Assembly (NCBI RefSeq): GCF_000381745.1
Contig: NZ_KB906995.1
Span: 1-63,511, forward strand
Origin: Psychromonas ossibalaenae ATCC BAA-1528
GTDB taxonomy: Bacteria > Pseudomonadota > Gammaproteobacteria > Enterobacterales > Psychromonadaceae
DNA: 63,511 nucleotides
Direction of reading: 5' to 3'
The notes beneath the pieces are model-generated. The model searched no databases. It saw nothing but the letters and a program-made list of their open reading frames with translations, and was not told the DNA's origin. How positions within the stretch are numbered: the first letter of the stretch is position 1; each line of letters begins with the position of its first letter. This document shows, one piece after another, positions 44,266 through 53,812 of this stretch. The translations under genes and the position numbers were made by a program.

Positions 44266-45149
44266 TAAATCACCTCCACTTGGGTTTCACCGGCACCTTC
44301 ATTACCTGGTCGCTGACCTGGTACTTCTTTTGACAGATCATTAAATTTTGTTTCTAAACCATTCACTTTTTCAGTTAACGGTTTAAGCTGCTTGGCAAGC
44401 TCGCTACTGAACTGCTCTGCAGAAAACTGCTGTGGCTCTTCTGCAGGCACTTCTGTTTCAGGCGCGCTTTCTTTCTGACTGAATTTTTGATCTAACTCAG
44501 TCAGTAAATCTGTTTTAAATTCGCTGAAATGCGTTTGCATCTCTTGTGCTAATTCTTCTTTAGTCACGTCGGTTTCCTCTGGTTCAGGGGTTGTTTGGAC
44601 TTCTGGCAGCGAGCCACCAGACTGGAAATATTGAGCAAGGGTGGCAATGGCTTTAGTGATTGGGTTTTGTTGAGAAAAGCACTCTGAGAATTCAATCTCT
44701 TCGAGTTGGCTGCACTCAATGTTTTTTTCATCACCACTGCCTGTTGAGAACTTTAAACGGGTTGTGCCTGTTGATGCCGGAGAGTCCGTCACCGCAAGGC
44801 CCATTAAGTAACAGGTCCCCTGGCCTTTATAATCCGGGTTAGGCTCGATGGAGGTAAACAGCTTCTGCTCATTCGCGTTAGCTTTTAAAAGGTGCGTATT
44901 AGGCGTGATTTTGGCAAATAGGCGCAGCTTACCGCCTCGCTTTTCTGCTTTTAACTGCTCAACAATGCCCCAGTTATTACCCTCGAATTTACCCCAGTTT
45001 GAACGTTGATGCTCCGGCCAGATAAGTGCGCTGTATTCATCATGAGAATAAGCCTCTGCCATTTCCTTGATCCAGTTAGCAGTGATAGCACGACCGTCAA
45101 CGGTTGCCCCTTCTGTTGCTACTATTTTCCAGTCGCTTGTTTTTGCCAT
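44265..45149 (-). CDS. capsid scaffold and maturation protease (P2 gpO-like)
   Basis: 294 residues. The N-terminal serine protease domain has Asp18, His47 (WPEHQRSNWG) and Ser100 (KLFTSIEPNP), the counterparts of the P2 gpO triad. The C-terminal part (about 185-290) is a Glu/Gln-rich helical scaffold (ELAQEMQTHFSEFKTDLLTE). It directs capsid assembly and then cleaves capsid proteins. It is the first gene of the leftward late block, with a 1-bp overlap with the capsid gene. Confidence 0.9.
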   Translation of the reverse strand: MAKTSDWKIVATEGATVDGRAITANWIKEMAEAYSHDEYSALIWPEHQRSNWGKFEGNNWGIVEQLKAEKRGGKLRLFAKITPNTHLLKANANEQKLFTSIEPNPDYKGQGTCYLMGLAVTDSPASTGTTRLKFSTGSGDEKNIECSQLEEIEFSECFSQQNPITKAIATLAQYFQSGGSLPEVQTTPEPEETDVTKEELAQEMQTHFSEFKTDLLTELDQKFSQKESAPETEVPAEEPQQFSAEQFSSELAKQLKPLTEKVNGLETKFNDLSKEVPGQRPGNEGAGETQVEVI

Positions 45150-45352
45150 TACCCTGGGCTGCCTTTTTAAGATTGATGTCAGTCAATGTCTCTTTGTAAG
45201 GGCAACAATACGCCTTTGAACTGGGCTGGTCAGTCACGGCACTTCCGACAAATTCCGATTTCCCTGTTCTCGGAATTAATCGGAATTTTCTTTAAATATT
45301 TGGGGTTTTTCGGGGGGTATGATGAAGATAAATACATTAATGAAGAGTGAAA
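45150..45352. promoter_or_regulatory. divergent late promoter region with repeated TCGGAATT
   Basis: The region between scaffold (-) and terminase (+) must drive both late blocks. It contains AATTCCGA (45251-45258) and TCGGAATT twice (45270-45277 and 45280-45287): one 8-mer in three copies, one of them inverted. TTGT-N-ACAA-like symmetry occurs at about 45194-45208. The phage Ogr-like activator is a natural candidate to bind here. No clear sigma70 promoter was seen. Confidence 0.5.
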
Positions 45353-47116
45353 ATGGCCTATTCCCCAGAGGTAAAACAAGCTGCGAGAGCGTTATATTTA
45401 AAAGCCTGGACACCAAAAGAAATAGCTAAAGAGCTAGGGCTGGCTAATGAGCGTATTGTTTATTTCTGGGCGGATAAGCACGGCTGGCGTGACATGCTGC
45501 GCGAGCATACCGTTGATGAGGCAATCTCTACCCGTATTCAAGCATTACTCGAAATTCCTGAGCCAACTAAGCCGCAGCTGGATTTGTTAGACCGTTTAAT
45601 CGGTCATCATGTCAAACTGAAAAAACAGCGTAAGCAGGATGAAAAACAAAGCAGCAATGACCAGCAAGCCGGCAGTAAACCCAATAAATCTAACCGTAGT
45701 AAGTCATCGAATAGCGACAAGAAAAAGAAGAAAGGCAAAAATAACATTGAGCATATAGCGACCGATGACTTTAATGGTTGGAATGCTTCTTTATTTAAGT
45801 ACCAGATAAAAATGCGCAATAATATCGGCCAGCGCATTCGTAATATTCTTAAATCCCGGCAAATCGGCGCGACTTATTATTTCAGTGGTGAAGCCTTAGA
45901 AGATGCGATTTTAACCGGTGATAATCAGATATTCCTCTCCGCATCACGCAACCAGGCGGAAGTGTTCCGCAGTTATATTATTGCCATCGCCAAAGAGTTT
46001 TTAGATATTGAGTTAACCGGTAACCCGATTATTTTATCCAACGGCGCAGAGCTGCGTTTCTTATCAACCAACAGTAAAACGGCACAAAGTTACCACGGCC
46101 ATGTGTATGTAGATGAATACTTCTGGATCCCCAAGTTTGAAGAATTAAACAAACTGGCTTCCGCCATGGCCACCCATAAGAACTGGCGTAAAACTTACTT
46201 TTCAACGCCCTCTTCAAAAACACATCAAGCGTATCCATTTTGGACCGGCGACAGCTGGCGACGTGGTAAAGACAGCCGCGCTAATATTGATTTTCCGACC
46301 TTTAAAGAGATGCAGGGCGGCGTAGTGTGTCCCGACAGACAATGGCGCTACATCGTCACCATTGAAGATGCGCTCACTGGAGGCTGTGAATTATTTGATA
46401 TTGACGAACTGCGCGACGAATACAGCCACGCTGATTTTCAAAATCTGTTTATGTGCGTGTTTGTTGACGGCGCAACGTCAGTCTTTCAGTTCTCACACCT
46501 TGAGCGCTGCATGGTTGATATGGCGCACTGGCAGGATGTCAAACCCAATGATAAACGCCCCTTTGGTCATCGTGAAGTCTGGCTGGGATACGACCCGTCA
46601 CGTACCCGGGACAATGCCTGTTTAGTTGTTGTTTCCCCGCCGATTGTCGCTCCGGAAAAGTTTCGCGTATTAGAAAAGCATTACTGGAAAGGCCTTAACT
46701 TTCAGTACCAGGTCGCGCAGATAGTCAAAGTATTTGAGCGCTATAACGTCACCTATTTAGGCGTAGATACGACCGGCATCGGGGCCGGTGTTTGGGATTT
46801 AATCAGTAAAAAATACCCGCGGGAAGCCCATGCGATTCATTACAGTAACGAAAGTAAAAACCGCCTGGTCATGAAGATGATAGACATCATTGAAGGTAAC
46901 CGCCTGCAGTACGATGCTGAGCATAAAGATATCTCAATGGCGTTCATGGCCATCAAACGGGCATCAACACATTCCGGTAATGCCATGACCTTTAAAGCCG
47001 AGCGCAGTGAATTAACCGGCCATGCCGATGCTTTCTGGGCTATCTCACACGCACTCATTAATGAACCTTTGGATTATAACGACAAACCCAAATCAACATG
47101 GAAAACCGCCGCATGA
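45353..47116 (+). CDS. terminase large subunit ATPase (P2 gpP-like)
   Basis: 587 residues. The N-terminal HTH region ([20 protein letters not shown]) is followed by a basic linker, then the ATPase domain ([20 protein letters not shown]; Walker [14 protein letters not shown]) and the nuclease domain ([33 protein letters not shown]). It powers packaging and cuts at cos. ATG at 45353 follows GAAGAG by five bases; a GTG two codons upstream is the alternative. Its stop overlaps the portal ATG. Confidence 0.93.
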   Translation: MAYSPEVKQAARALYLKAWTPKEIAKELGLANERIVYFWADKHGWRDMLREHTVDEAISTRIQALLEIPEPTKPQLDLLDRLIGHHVKLKKQRKQDEKQSSNDQQAGSKPNKSNRSKSSNSDKKKKKGKNNIEHIATDDFNGWNASLFKYQIKMRNNIGQRIRNILKSRQIGATYYFSGEALEDAILTGDNQIFLSASRNQAEVFRSYIIAIAKEFLDIELTGNPIILSNGAELRFLSTNSKTAQSYHGHVYVDEYFWIPKFEELNKLASAMATHKNWRKTYFSTPSSKTHQAYPFWTGDSWRRGKDSRANIDFPTFKEMQGGVVCPDRQWRYIVTIEDALTGGCELFDIDELRDEYSHADFQNLFMCVFVDGATSVFQFSHLERCMVDMAHWQDVKPNDKRPFGHREVWLGYDPSRTRDNACLVVVSPPIVAPEKFRVLEKHYWKGLNFQYQVAQIVKVFERYNVTYLGVDTTGIGAGVWDLISKKYPREAHAIHYSNESKNRLVMKMIDIIEGNRLQYDAEHKDISMAFMAIKRASTHSGNAMTFKAERSELTGHADAFWAISHALINEPLDYNDKPKSTWKTAA

Positions 47117-48150
47117 CAGATATTCAAGTAACACCGACAGAGACCCCAAATAATGAAAGCGTCATGTTCAGCTTTGGGGAGCCAGAGATAATGAACAAAG
47201 ACTTCACTAACTATGAATACAGTGATCTTTTTTATAATCATAGCGAGGACTACTGGGAGCCACCACTCGACCGAAGAGGACTCAACAAACTAACCAGGGC
47301 GAATGCCTATCACGGCTCTATCTTAATGGCCAGGCGAAACATGATTGCAGGCCGATATCAAAAAGGCGGCATGACAAAACAACATATGCAGTCCTGCGTA
47401 CACGATTTTTTAGAATGTGGCGATGCCGGTATTCTGAAATTACGAAATCACTTCGGGCAGGTTGTCGGTCTACACCCGCTGCCTTCTATGTATCTGCGCA
47501 AAAATAAAAAAGGGGATTTCTGGCTGCTTGAGCGCGATGATAAAAAACGTAAATACAAAAAAGAAGATGTGATTTTTATTAAACAGTACGATCCGGTTCA
47601 GCAGGTTTATGGCGGACCCGATTACCTAGGCTGTGTGCAGTCGGCATTATTAAGTAATGATGCCACCACCTTTAGGCGCCGTTATTACAAAAACGGGCTA
47701 CATATGGGCTTTATTTTCTACGCCTCGGATCCGAATTTAAGCAAGAAAGATGAAGAAGACTTAAAAGAAAAAATGTCATCAAGCCGGGGTGTAGGTAATT
47801 TCCGCTCTATGTTTGTCAATATTCCTAACGGCAAAGAAAAAGGCATTCAGCTGATCCCCGTTGGCGATATTGCCACTAAAGATGAATTTGAGAATATAAA
47901 AAACATTACCGCACAAGAAGTCCTCACCGGCCATCGTTTCCCTGTTGAACTAGCCGCCATTATTCCTCATGGTGGTACACGTGGTGACCCGATCAAATTC
48001 AACTACGTGTATAACGAAAATGAAGTTATTCCCGCCTGCCAGATTTTAATGGATTCCATAAACGGTGATAAAGAAATTCCAAAGCACCTGCAGTTCGAGT
48101 TTGATATAAGCAATGAAATGGCTGCTCCCGGCACCACAAGCATTTCATAA
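47113..48150 (+). CDS. portal protein (P2 gpQ-like)
   Basis: 345 residues. [19 protein letters not shown] segment ([20 protein letters not shown]), [14 protein letters not shown], the FKPDRP-like [40 protein letters not shown] and [20 protein letters not shown] are P2 Q hallmarks. ATG at 47113 overlaps the terminase stop (ATGA), so I chose it over ATG 47098. It forms the DNA channel vertex of the head. Confidence 0.93.
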   Translation: MTDIQVTPTETPNNESVMFSFGEPEIMNKDFTNYEYSDLFYNHSEDYWEPPLDRRGLNKLTRANAYHGSILMARRNMIAGRYQKGGMTKQHMQSCVHDFLECGDAGILKLRNHFGQVVGLHPLPSMYLRKNKKGDFWLLERDDKKRKYKKEDVIFIKQYDPVQQVYGGPDYLGCVQSALLSNDATTFRRRYYKNGLHMGFIFYASDPNLSKKDEEDLKEKMSSSRGVGNFRSMFVNIPNGKEKGIQLIPVGDIATKDEFENIKNITAQEVLTGHRFPVELAAIIPHGGTRGDPIKFNYVYNENEVIPACQILMDSINGDKEIPKHLQFEFDISNEMAAPGTTSIS

Positions 48151-48730
48151 AAATGAAATTCCTGTTTCGGCCTGAAATCCTCCTCAGGCCCTATAAACAC
48201 TGGCCTGCGCGATCCTTACCAGATCTTGAAATTTCAAAGAGATCTTTCCTAATAACCCACGTAAAATTTAAAACATATTATTTTTCAATAGCTTGAATAA
48301 AAACAAACTATTTTCTTAGAGCTTATTTTTTCAAAAAACTGAAATTTTTTTCAATTTACGAAATTTTATATCGGGCAAAACAAGCGCTTTTAAGCGATCT
48401 TTAAGATCGCAAAGCCCCGCGCTATATAAGGTCTGAACACCCGTATGGGGTTACACTAGCCCCCTTAAATTTCATGAATTCAAAACTGAAAAAAAAACGC
48501 ATCACAAACCGCGCAGGTGTGTGAGGGGTGTGCGTTTTCCGTGGCGTAGAGTCTCCTTTGTGTGAGTCCGTCAGAATTATTTTTAAAATTTTTGGCGCTA
48601 AAATTTTGAAGGGCGCAGTCATTCGAGGTTTAACCAGGTCGTTAAGCAATGATGAGATATCAATACGTTATGGCTGTACATAAACACAGCGCATATCATA
48701 TACTGGAGAGGTCAGTCAGTGAGGTGTTTT
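48151..48730. other. non-coding region after portal; probable cos region
   Basis: No gene was seen in 580 AT-rich bp. In P2 the cos site lies beyond the portal gene, so it is expected here. Structures: a 17-bp palindrome GCGATCTT-T-AAGATCGC (48394-48410), and AAAACGCA (48494-48501) facing TGCGTTTT (48531-48538) around the purine-rich GTGTGTGAGGGGTGTG. I cannot define the cut positions. Confidence 0.45.
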
Positions 48731-48982
48731 ATGAGAATTCTTTGTCCGGAATGCGGTGAGAAAAGCAGTATCCAGAAGTCCAATAGAATATCGTTAGGGT
48801 ATTCAGATTTGTATTGTAGTTGTCGTGATCCGGAGTGTGGCCACTCCTTTGTGATGAACCTGTCGTTCAGTCATACATTAAGCCCGTCTGCTAAGACCTC
48901 AACGCAGTTAGCGTTTGAGTTATTAAAAACGCTAGCCCCCAGTCAGCAGCAAGAGCTTAAGGCTCAACTTTCTTTGTTGTAA
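48731..48982 (+). CDS. Ogr/Delta-like late transcription activator
   Basis: 83 residues. The zinc-binding CPECG...CSCRDPECGHSFV matches the Ogr/Delta family (CPLC, later CQNVNCSATF in P2 Ogr). It recruits RNA polymerase to phage late promoters. ATG at 48731 has AGGT six bases upstream and begins MRILCPECG, as expected; a GTG four codons earlier is less likely. Unusually for P2 relatives it sits between the probable cos region and the replication genes. Confidence 0.9.
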   Translation: MRILCPECGEKSSIQKSNRISLGYSDLYCSCRDPECGHSFVMNLSFSHTLSPSAKTSTQLAFELLKTLAPSQQQELKAQLSLL

Positions 48983-48983
48983 C

Positions 48984-49010
48984 AAAAAGCCCACGCTATG
49001 TGGGCTTTCT
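48984..49010 (+). terminator. ogr terminator
   Basis: AAAGCCCAC-GCTAT-GTGGGCTTT immediately after the ogr stop. A near copy occurs at 49515-49554. Confidence 0.85.
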
Positions 49011-49053
49011 GTCATTTAGCCATGAATAAATATTTATATGGCCTTACTCCAAT

Positions 49054-49317
49054 TTATTTGACTTCAACAGTCACCATGCAACCCATTTTGGAGCTACTTG
49101 CTTTCTCTAACGCTTTGTCCATTGCAAGTAAAATATTCTGACAACTGTGTGAGCAAGCTATTGAACCATTGTCACGAGTAACACCATTAAAACAGATCAC
49201 TCCCGCATCTGAAAACTCATGAACCGATCTAATGGATTGAACAGCAATTATCATAGTTCCATAAAACTGAGTGCTAACTTTAATGTATGGGATAGCGTAA
49301 ATTTGACTCATAAGCAT
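49054..49317 (-). CDS. hypothetical protein (moron-like)
   Basis: 87 residues, unknown. Contains FNGVTRDNGSIACSHSCQNI with three cysteines in all, and a helix LLAMDKALEKASS. No signal or membrane segment. It reads leftward toward ogr, alone, between two near copies of the ogr terminator, which suggests a separately acquired unit. ATG at 49311 is an alternative start. Confidence 0.6.
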   Translation of the reverse strand: MLMSQIYAIPYIKVSTQFYGTMIIAVQSIRSVHEFSDAGVICFNGVTRDNGSIACSHSCQNILLAMDKALEKASSSKMGCMVTVEVK

Positions 49318-49514
49318 ATTTCCTTAATATATTTGAAAAATAAATGGCATTTCAGCATACCTAAAATATCTAACCCATTCTATTCAAAAAAACTATTTAA
49401 TCGATCTATGCCATAGGTGCCAACTAACGATAAAAGATTGGGCATATATTGAATTACTAGCTAGCACTAAGAACTTGGATTCAAATAAAATAAGTGCATA
49501 ACTTAAAACATAAT

Positions 49515-49554
49515 TTTCTTTGTTGTAATAAAAAGCTCACGTTTTGTGGGCTTT
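49515..49554 (+). repeat. second copy of the ogr 3' end and terminator
   Basis: 36 of 40 bases match 48969-49008, including the last codons of ogr, its stop and the whole hairpin (aaagctcac/gtgggcttt). It lies in a 260-bp gene-free stretch and may still terminate transcription. Confidence 0.8.
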
Positions 49555-49580
49555 GTCTGAACCTTCTTTTCAATATATTA

Positions 49581-50623
49581 TTAATTGAAACCCACTATCG
49601 TATTTTTAAATGTAGCCTCTTCCATTTCAACACCTATAAACTTTCTATTCAGTTTTAAACACTGCTTACCGGTAGACCCAGACCCCATAAATGCATCAAG
49701 CACCAATTGCCCTTCTTTACTGCTCGTTAAAATAACATGATCAAGTAAATCAGCTGGCTTTTCACATGGGTGTTTACCAGGGTAGTATTGAACGGGAGGG
49801 TATACCCACACATCCGTATAAGGTACTTCACTCGTCACACCAAACGGCCTTCTTAAATAATCGTATTGTTTTTTTAAATCCTGATACTCTAATAGCAAAT
49901 GCTCGTATTTATTGAGCAGTTCAGCGCGTTCTTTAACTAGGCCTCCATGAGTTCGTGATAATTCATCACCACGTAGCGAGAATAATTTTTGCAATTGTTT
50001 ATATTGTTTTTCAGTAGGAAGCTTCCACTGGCTTGATGAGAACCAATGTGAACACATTTGAGAGCTTGTCGCCTCGTTAATTTCTTTTGCTGATATATTT
50101 AACGCTGTTCGTGCATTTTTAAAATAATTAATCAACGGCTTAAATACTTCTTGTTTTAATTGGTTGCATTTTGTTGCATACCCATTAGCCCCTTTTGCAA
50201 ATCCTTCTGCGCCGTAGTGTTCGGCAAAGATAATTCTTTCTGTTGCGGGAAAAAACGAACGTAATGACGGTTTATGCGATCTTTTCCAAGCACCAGACGG
50301 TTTAGCCCACACAATATGATTCAACACTTTGAAACGATTTTTAATTAATATTTCTGTTTCGGCTGATAATTTAGAACCACAAAAAAGATATAAACTGCCC
50401 GATGGTTTTAATACTCGCCAAAACTCAACAAGCACCTCATCAAGCCAGGCTAAAAAAGTTTCTACGTCCGGCCATTGGTTGTCCCATGTATTAGATTTCA
50501 CTTGAAAATACGGAGGGTCTGTTAAATTAAATCTACATGATTATCTGGAAGGGTTTTTAAATATTTTAAGCAGTCAGCGTTAACCAATGTTACCTGACCG
50601 TTTTTTATAATATGTTCGTGCAT
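49581..50623 (-). pseudogene. DNA adenine/cytosine-N4 methyltransferase, frameshifted
   Basis: ATG at 50623 (GGAG five bases ahead) opens MHEHIIKNGQVTLVNADCLK and runs 33 codons to ...DNHVDLI and a TAA. The -1 frame then continues with TDPPYFQVKSNTWD to the end at 49581. The catalytic DPPY motif is thus on the far side of a one-base frameshift near 50523-50530. The downstream part has the SAM motif LDAFMGSGSTGKQC near its C-terminus and a coiled coil in the middle (RAELLNKYEHLLLEYQDLKK). Restoring one base gives 347 residues. An internal GTG (50501) would give 306 residues lacking DPPY and so inactive. A sequencing error is possible. Confidence 0.85.
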
Positions 50624-50657
50624 TTCAGCTCCTTTAAAAGAGCCTTGAATACAGGAG

Positions 50658-50695
50658 TAAGCAAGCTACAGGCGTAGCTTGCTTATATTTTTGTT
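50658..50695 (+). terminator. strong hairpin between methyltransferase genes
   Basis: TAAGCAAGCTAC-AGGC-GTAGCTTGCTTA, a perfect 12-bp stem, followed on the plus strand by TATTTTTG. As a terminator it would act on rightward transcripts, although the flanking genes read left. No gene was seen from 50624 to 50816. Confidence 0.55.
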
Positions 50696-50816
50696 GCTTC
50701 CTCTCCAGAACTACTGGGTCTCAGGTACTCAAGGCATCAAAAACATAAGCAGTATATCCAAATGCAATTAGACTGTATATATACACAGCCCAATTGCATT
50801 AAATAACCTGGGTTCG

Positions 50817-50999
50817 TTAAAAATCGAATTTTTTACCGTCTTTTAGGGTACTCGTTATATATCCGTAGCCAATGTTAGAATTATTATTTACATTGATAGT
50901 TTCATACAGACTATCGAGATCAATTTGTTCAAATTCTTCTTCTGTCATTTCAATTTCTTCGGTTACATAAACCGTATATTCAACTGTTACTTTTGGCAT
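50817..50999 (-). CDS. small acidic phage protein
   Basis: 60 residues, unknown. A beta-type start (KVTVEYTVYVTEEIEMTEEE), a strongly acidic middle and a C-terminal GYITSTLKDGKKFDF. It lies 33 bp after a methyltransferase gene in the same direction, in the small-gene run between the methyltransferases. Confidence 0.5.
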   Translation of the reverse strand: MPKVTVEYTVYVTEEIEMTEEEFEQIDLDSLYETINVNNNSNIGYGYITSTLKDGKKFDF

Positions 51000-51032
51000 A
51001 TTATAAATTTCCCATGTTCGTTAATTAGTAAA

Positions 51033-51758
51033 TTAAACTGCAGATTGAATACTCAGCAGGTGTTTTTTTGTACCCATAAATATTAATGGAGTTTTTTCCA
51101 TTCCAATAAAATTACGGCCAGTTAACAAGCAAGCTTCACCAACTGATCCCGACCCCATAGTGTTATCTAAAATCACATCACCAATTTTTGAATAGGTTTT
51201 AATCATATCTAGCAATAGAGATAAAGGTTTTTGGTTTGAATGCCTACGCTCTTTATTAGGAACAGGCGCATGTTTTACCACTGAGCGCGGGTGACGTTCT
51301 GTGCTACCTCCGCCAGATTTAACCTTGTCAGCACCACCGTAGCATTCACCAGATTTACGGGTATAAAATTTATTTACTGGTTTATTCCCTTTAGTTTTTT
51401 GTGGGTTGTAATAGGGCTGTCTTTTGTAAAATACACATAAATATTCATGCGCTTGCATTGGCATTCTTCCAGCGTTTAAGTGACCAGTTGCACGGGTTTT
51501 CTCCCAAATCCAATCATAGCGGTATGTTTTTAGATTACTGCAGGCAAGGACTTTATCAAATGGCGGTTTGGCAAATAGGACAATAGCACCATCATCTTTT
51601 ACAATTCGGTTGTATTGCTCCCATAGGGCGTTCATATCAATCACCTTATCCCACTTTTGGCGAGTAGTACCAAATGGTAGATCAGCAAGCACCATGTCAA
51701 TGCTGTTATCTTCTAATTTGGCCATTAAATCTAAGCAGTCGCCCTGTAGTAGTTTCAT
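51033..51758 (-). CDS. DNA methyltransferase (adenine-N6 or cytosine-N4)
   Basis: 241 residues. DLPFG at 26-30 is the catalytic (D/N)PP(Y/F/W)-type motif IV, with Leu for the first Pro, as in several phage enzymes. The FxGxG-type SAM motif ILDNTMGSGSVGEAC comes near the C-terminus, so the order is beta-class. The middle has the target-recognition part. No restriction endonuclease is beside it. It may protect phage DNA from host restriction. GTG at 51761 is an alternative start. Confidence 0.85.
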   Translation of the reverse strand: MKLLQGDCLDLMAKLEDNSIDMVLADLPFGTTRQKWDKVIDMNALWEQYNRIVKDDGAIVLFAKPPFDKVLACSNLKTYRYDWIWEKTRATGHLNAGRMPMQAHEYLCVFYKRQPYYNPQKTKGNKPVNKFYTRKSGECYGGADKVKSGGGSTERHPRSVVKHAPVPNKERRHSNQKPLSLLLDMIKTYSKIGDVILDNTMGSGSVGEACLLTGRNFIGMEKTPLIFMGTKKHLLSIQSAV

Positions 51759-51769
51759 CACTCAGTTTC

Positions 51770-52000
51770 CTAGATTGCTTTAATCTGTTTAACTAACTCA
51801 TTTTTATTCAGAATAGTTGTTTTTCTATTTTGCGAATATTCAAAAAATCCATCATCCGCAATTAACACGCCTTCACTAAATCCCGTTTCAGGATTTCTAA
51901 ATATAGCTAAACCAACCGGGTGTAGAATCTCAGTGTTAATTTGTTCGATCAAACCCAGTTCACTCATTTTATTCCAATCTATTTTTTTCATAGCGGCCAT
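51770..52000 (-). CDS. small phage protein, unknown
   Basis: 76 residues. IDWNKMSELGLIEQINTEIL, HPVGLAIFRNPETGFSEGVL and IADDGFFEYSQNRK resemble short accessory proteins seen in other enteric and marine phages; no function known. GGAAA five bases before the ATG. In the methyltransferase gene run. Confidence 0.55.
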   Translation of the reverse strand: MAAMKKIDWNKMSELGLIEQINTEILHPVGLAIFRNPETGFSEGVLIADDGFFEYSQNRKTTILNKNELVKQIKAI

Positions 52001-52019
52001 AAAAATTTCCTACGTTTAG

Positions 52020-52247
52020 TTAATCTTCATCGTGACCATATAAAAGGGCTTCATGGACGCTTGGGTTATTAGCTCCCGCACCTGTCTTACAAGCATATTC
52101 AGCCAATAAGTTTTGAGTATTTTTTAATTGAGAATCTAGTTCTACAATTGCATCAACATCACTTTCATTATCAAAATTAGCAGCTGATTCACCATCTATT
52201 GTTAACCACCAACAGTGATGGCCTCTAGTTTTACCGTATTTAGGCAT
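52020..52247 (-). CDS. small phage protein, unknown
   Basis: 75 residues. Starts MPKYGKTRGHHCWWLTIDGE, then an acidic helix (ESDVDAIVELDSQLKNTQNL). No recognised family. It lies 20 bp after the C5 methyltransferase and 20 bp before the next small gene, all in one direction, so it is probably co-transcribed. Confidence 0.5.
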   Translation of the reverse strand: MPKYGKTRGHHCWWLTIDGESAANFDNESDVDAIVELDSQLKNTQNLLAEYACKTGAGANNPSVHEALLYGHDED

Positions 52248-52267
52248 TGTTCAATTTCCTGTGTTAG

Positions 52268-53764
52268 TTAGGCCGCAATACGGCCTTGTTTAATTTCTAC
52301 ATTTGCTATCACTAACGCTTGTGCAAGTGGAGGACAAACCGCATTGCCACATCGGGCAACCTGCTTTGCTTTTGGCAGTTTTTTACCGGCGCTGTTATGA
52401 CTTATCTGGTAATCAGATGGAAAGCCCATCCCCGCAAATAGTTCATGTGGTTCAAGCATCCGCATACCGATATCAACAATTTGATAATATTTCCCTTTAA
52501 TAGTTACTAAACCAAAGCGATCTCTAACTGTGATTGTATCTAATGGCTGAGCACAACTAACTGCACCGCCAGTGCCGTAGTATTTAACGAGAAAGGCTCT
52601 TACCTCTCCAATATGAAAACCGCCGGCTGAAATAGTGTGCACAGGCTCATTTGTCCCATGCCCTATATTGGTACCGCGCAGTTTGACCATGTGGCTTGAA
52701 ACTAAGGCACTTTTACCCATCCCCCCAGCTGTTATAGTGCCAAGCGGTTCGGTTACGGAATTACATGTAGACATTCCAAACTGCCGATCTATTATTGGGG
52801 CGACCAGTGCAAAATGTCCGCCTTTCACCTGTGCACAAATAGTTCGTAACGGCTCGTCTATTGGCATGTTCCGCTGACTTGATGCATTGGCATGCTCAGT
52901 AATAAATGGCGTTATACATTCACCAGGTACTATGAAAGGTTGCTCTGCTTGAAGAACATATTTTTCCAAACCTTTAGCAATACGTTTTAATGTGTTTTCT
53001 ACTAAAGGGCGCTTTCTGTTAAAGATAGACCTAACTGGAATTGACCAGTCAATAATATCGGCAGCGGTTTTGTAAGGCAGTAGCCCCTCTCCATGTGTCG
53101 GGTTAGGCCAGGTGATAGGTTCGTTGTCTTTACGAGCGATTAAGAACAGTCTTTTCCTAATAGTTGGAGTACCATAGTCACAGGCTTTTAATATTTTCCA
53201 TTCAACTTTATAACCTAAACCATTTTCAATCTGGTCTAAATTAAACGCCTTACCTAGCGCTGTTTTTACATCGTCAATAGCAGGGTGGTTGCGTGATAGG
53301 CCTGTTGTTAATGCATCAACAAACGCATTAAATGTTTCACCTTTTCTTTGCTTGCAAGGTTTATTATCGTCACCGATTGGCCCCCACGTTAAAAACTCTT
53401 CGACATTCTCAAGCATAATTACGCGCACGTTAACCAACGCAGCCCAGCGAACAGCAACCCAAGCTAACCCCCGGATGTTTTTATCAACAGGTTTACCGCC
53501 TTTTGCGCGACTGAAATGCTTGCAATCCGGACTAAACCAAGCCAGCCCGACAGGACGCCCCGCACATGCAGCAACGGGATCAACATTCCACACTGATTCG
53601 CAGTAATGTTTTGTTTCAGGGTGGTTTAACCGGTGCATATCAATTGCATCTTTATCATGATTGATCGCAATATCAACATGGCGATTTAAACCTAACTCCA
53701 TTCCAGTGCTGGCACCGCCACCACCGGCAAAGTTATCCACTACAATTTCAGCTTTAAAAGTCAT
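52268..53764 (-). CDS. DNA cytosine-5 methyltransferase
   Basis: 498 residues. SAM motif NFAGGGGASTGME at 11-23; catalytic Cys81 in FSPDCKHFSRAKGGKP (a phage-type variant of the PCQ motif); ENV motif at 119-121; TIRKRLFLIAR (motif VIII); and the closing GNAVCPPLAQALV (motifs IX/X). The long middle contains the target recognition domain. No partner endonuclease is seen, so self-protection or an epigenetic role is more likely than a restriction system. Confidence 0.92.
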   Translation of the reverse strand: MTFKAEIVVDNFAGGGGASTGMELGLNRHVDIAINHDKDAIDMHRLNHPETKHYCESVWNVDPVAACAGRPVGLAWFSPDCKHFSRAKGGKPVDKNIRGLAWVAVRWAALVNVRVIMLENVEEFLTWGPIGDDNKPCKQRKGETFNAFVDALTTGLSRNHPAIDDVKTALGKAFNLDQIENGLGYKVEWKILKACDYGTPTIRKRLFLIARKDNEPITWPNPTHGEGLLPYKTAADIIDWSIPVRSIFNRKRPLVENTLKRIAKGLEKYVLQAEQPFIVPGECITPFITEHANASSQRNMPIDEPLRTICAQVKGGHFALVAPIIDRQFGMSTCNSVTEPLGTITAGGMGKSALVSSHMVKLRGTNIGHGTNEPVHTISAGGFHIGEVRAFLVKYYGTGGAVSCAQPLDTITVRDRFGLVTIKGKYYQIVDIGMRMLEPHELFAGMGFPSDYQISHNSAGKKLPKAKQVARCGNAVCPPLAQALVIANVEIKQGRIAA

Positions 53765-53812
53765 AATTATTCCCTCCCATTAAACCAATTTTTTCTGGAT
53801 ATATATCTGTAT

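Noticed and set aside
48494..48538. Exact cos cut site
   Set aside because: The inverted AAAACGCA/TGCGTTTT around a purine-rich block is suggestive, but I could not align it convincingly with a known P2-type cos, so only a region is given.
49581..50501. Reading the 306-residue frame as a complete methyltransferase
   Set aside because: It starts at an internal GTG just after the DPPY motif, so it lacks the catalytic residues; the real start is at 50623 in another frame.
50523..50530. Programmed frameshift in the methyltransferase gene
   Set aside because: No slippery heptamer or long homopolymer is present at the frame change; a mutation or sequencing error is simpler.
51033..53764. Restriction-modification system
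   Set aside because: No endonuclease-like gene accompanies the methyltransferases; the small neighbours are too short or lack nuclease motifs.
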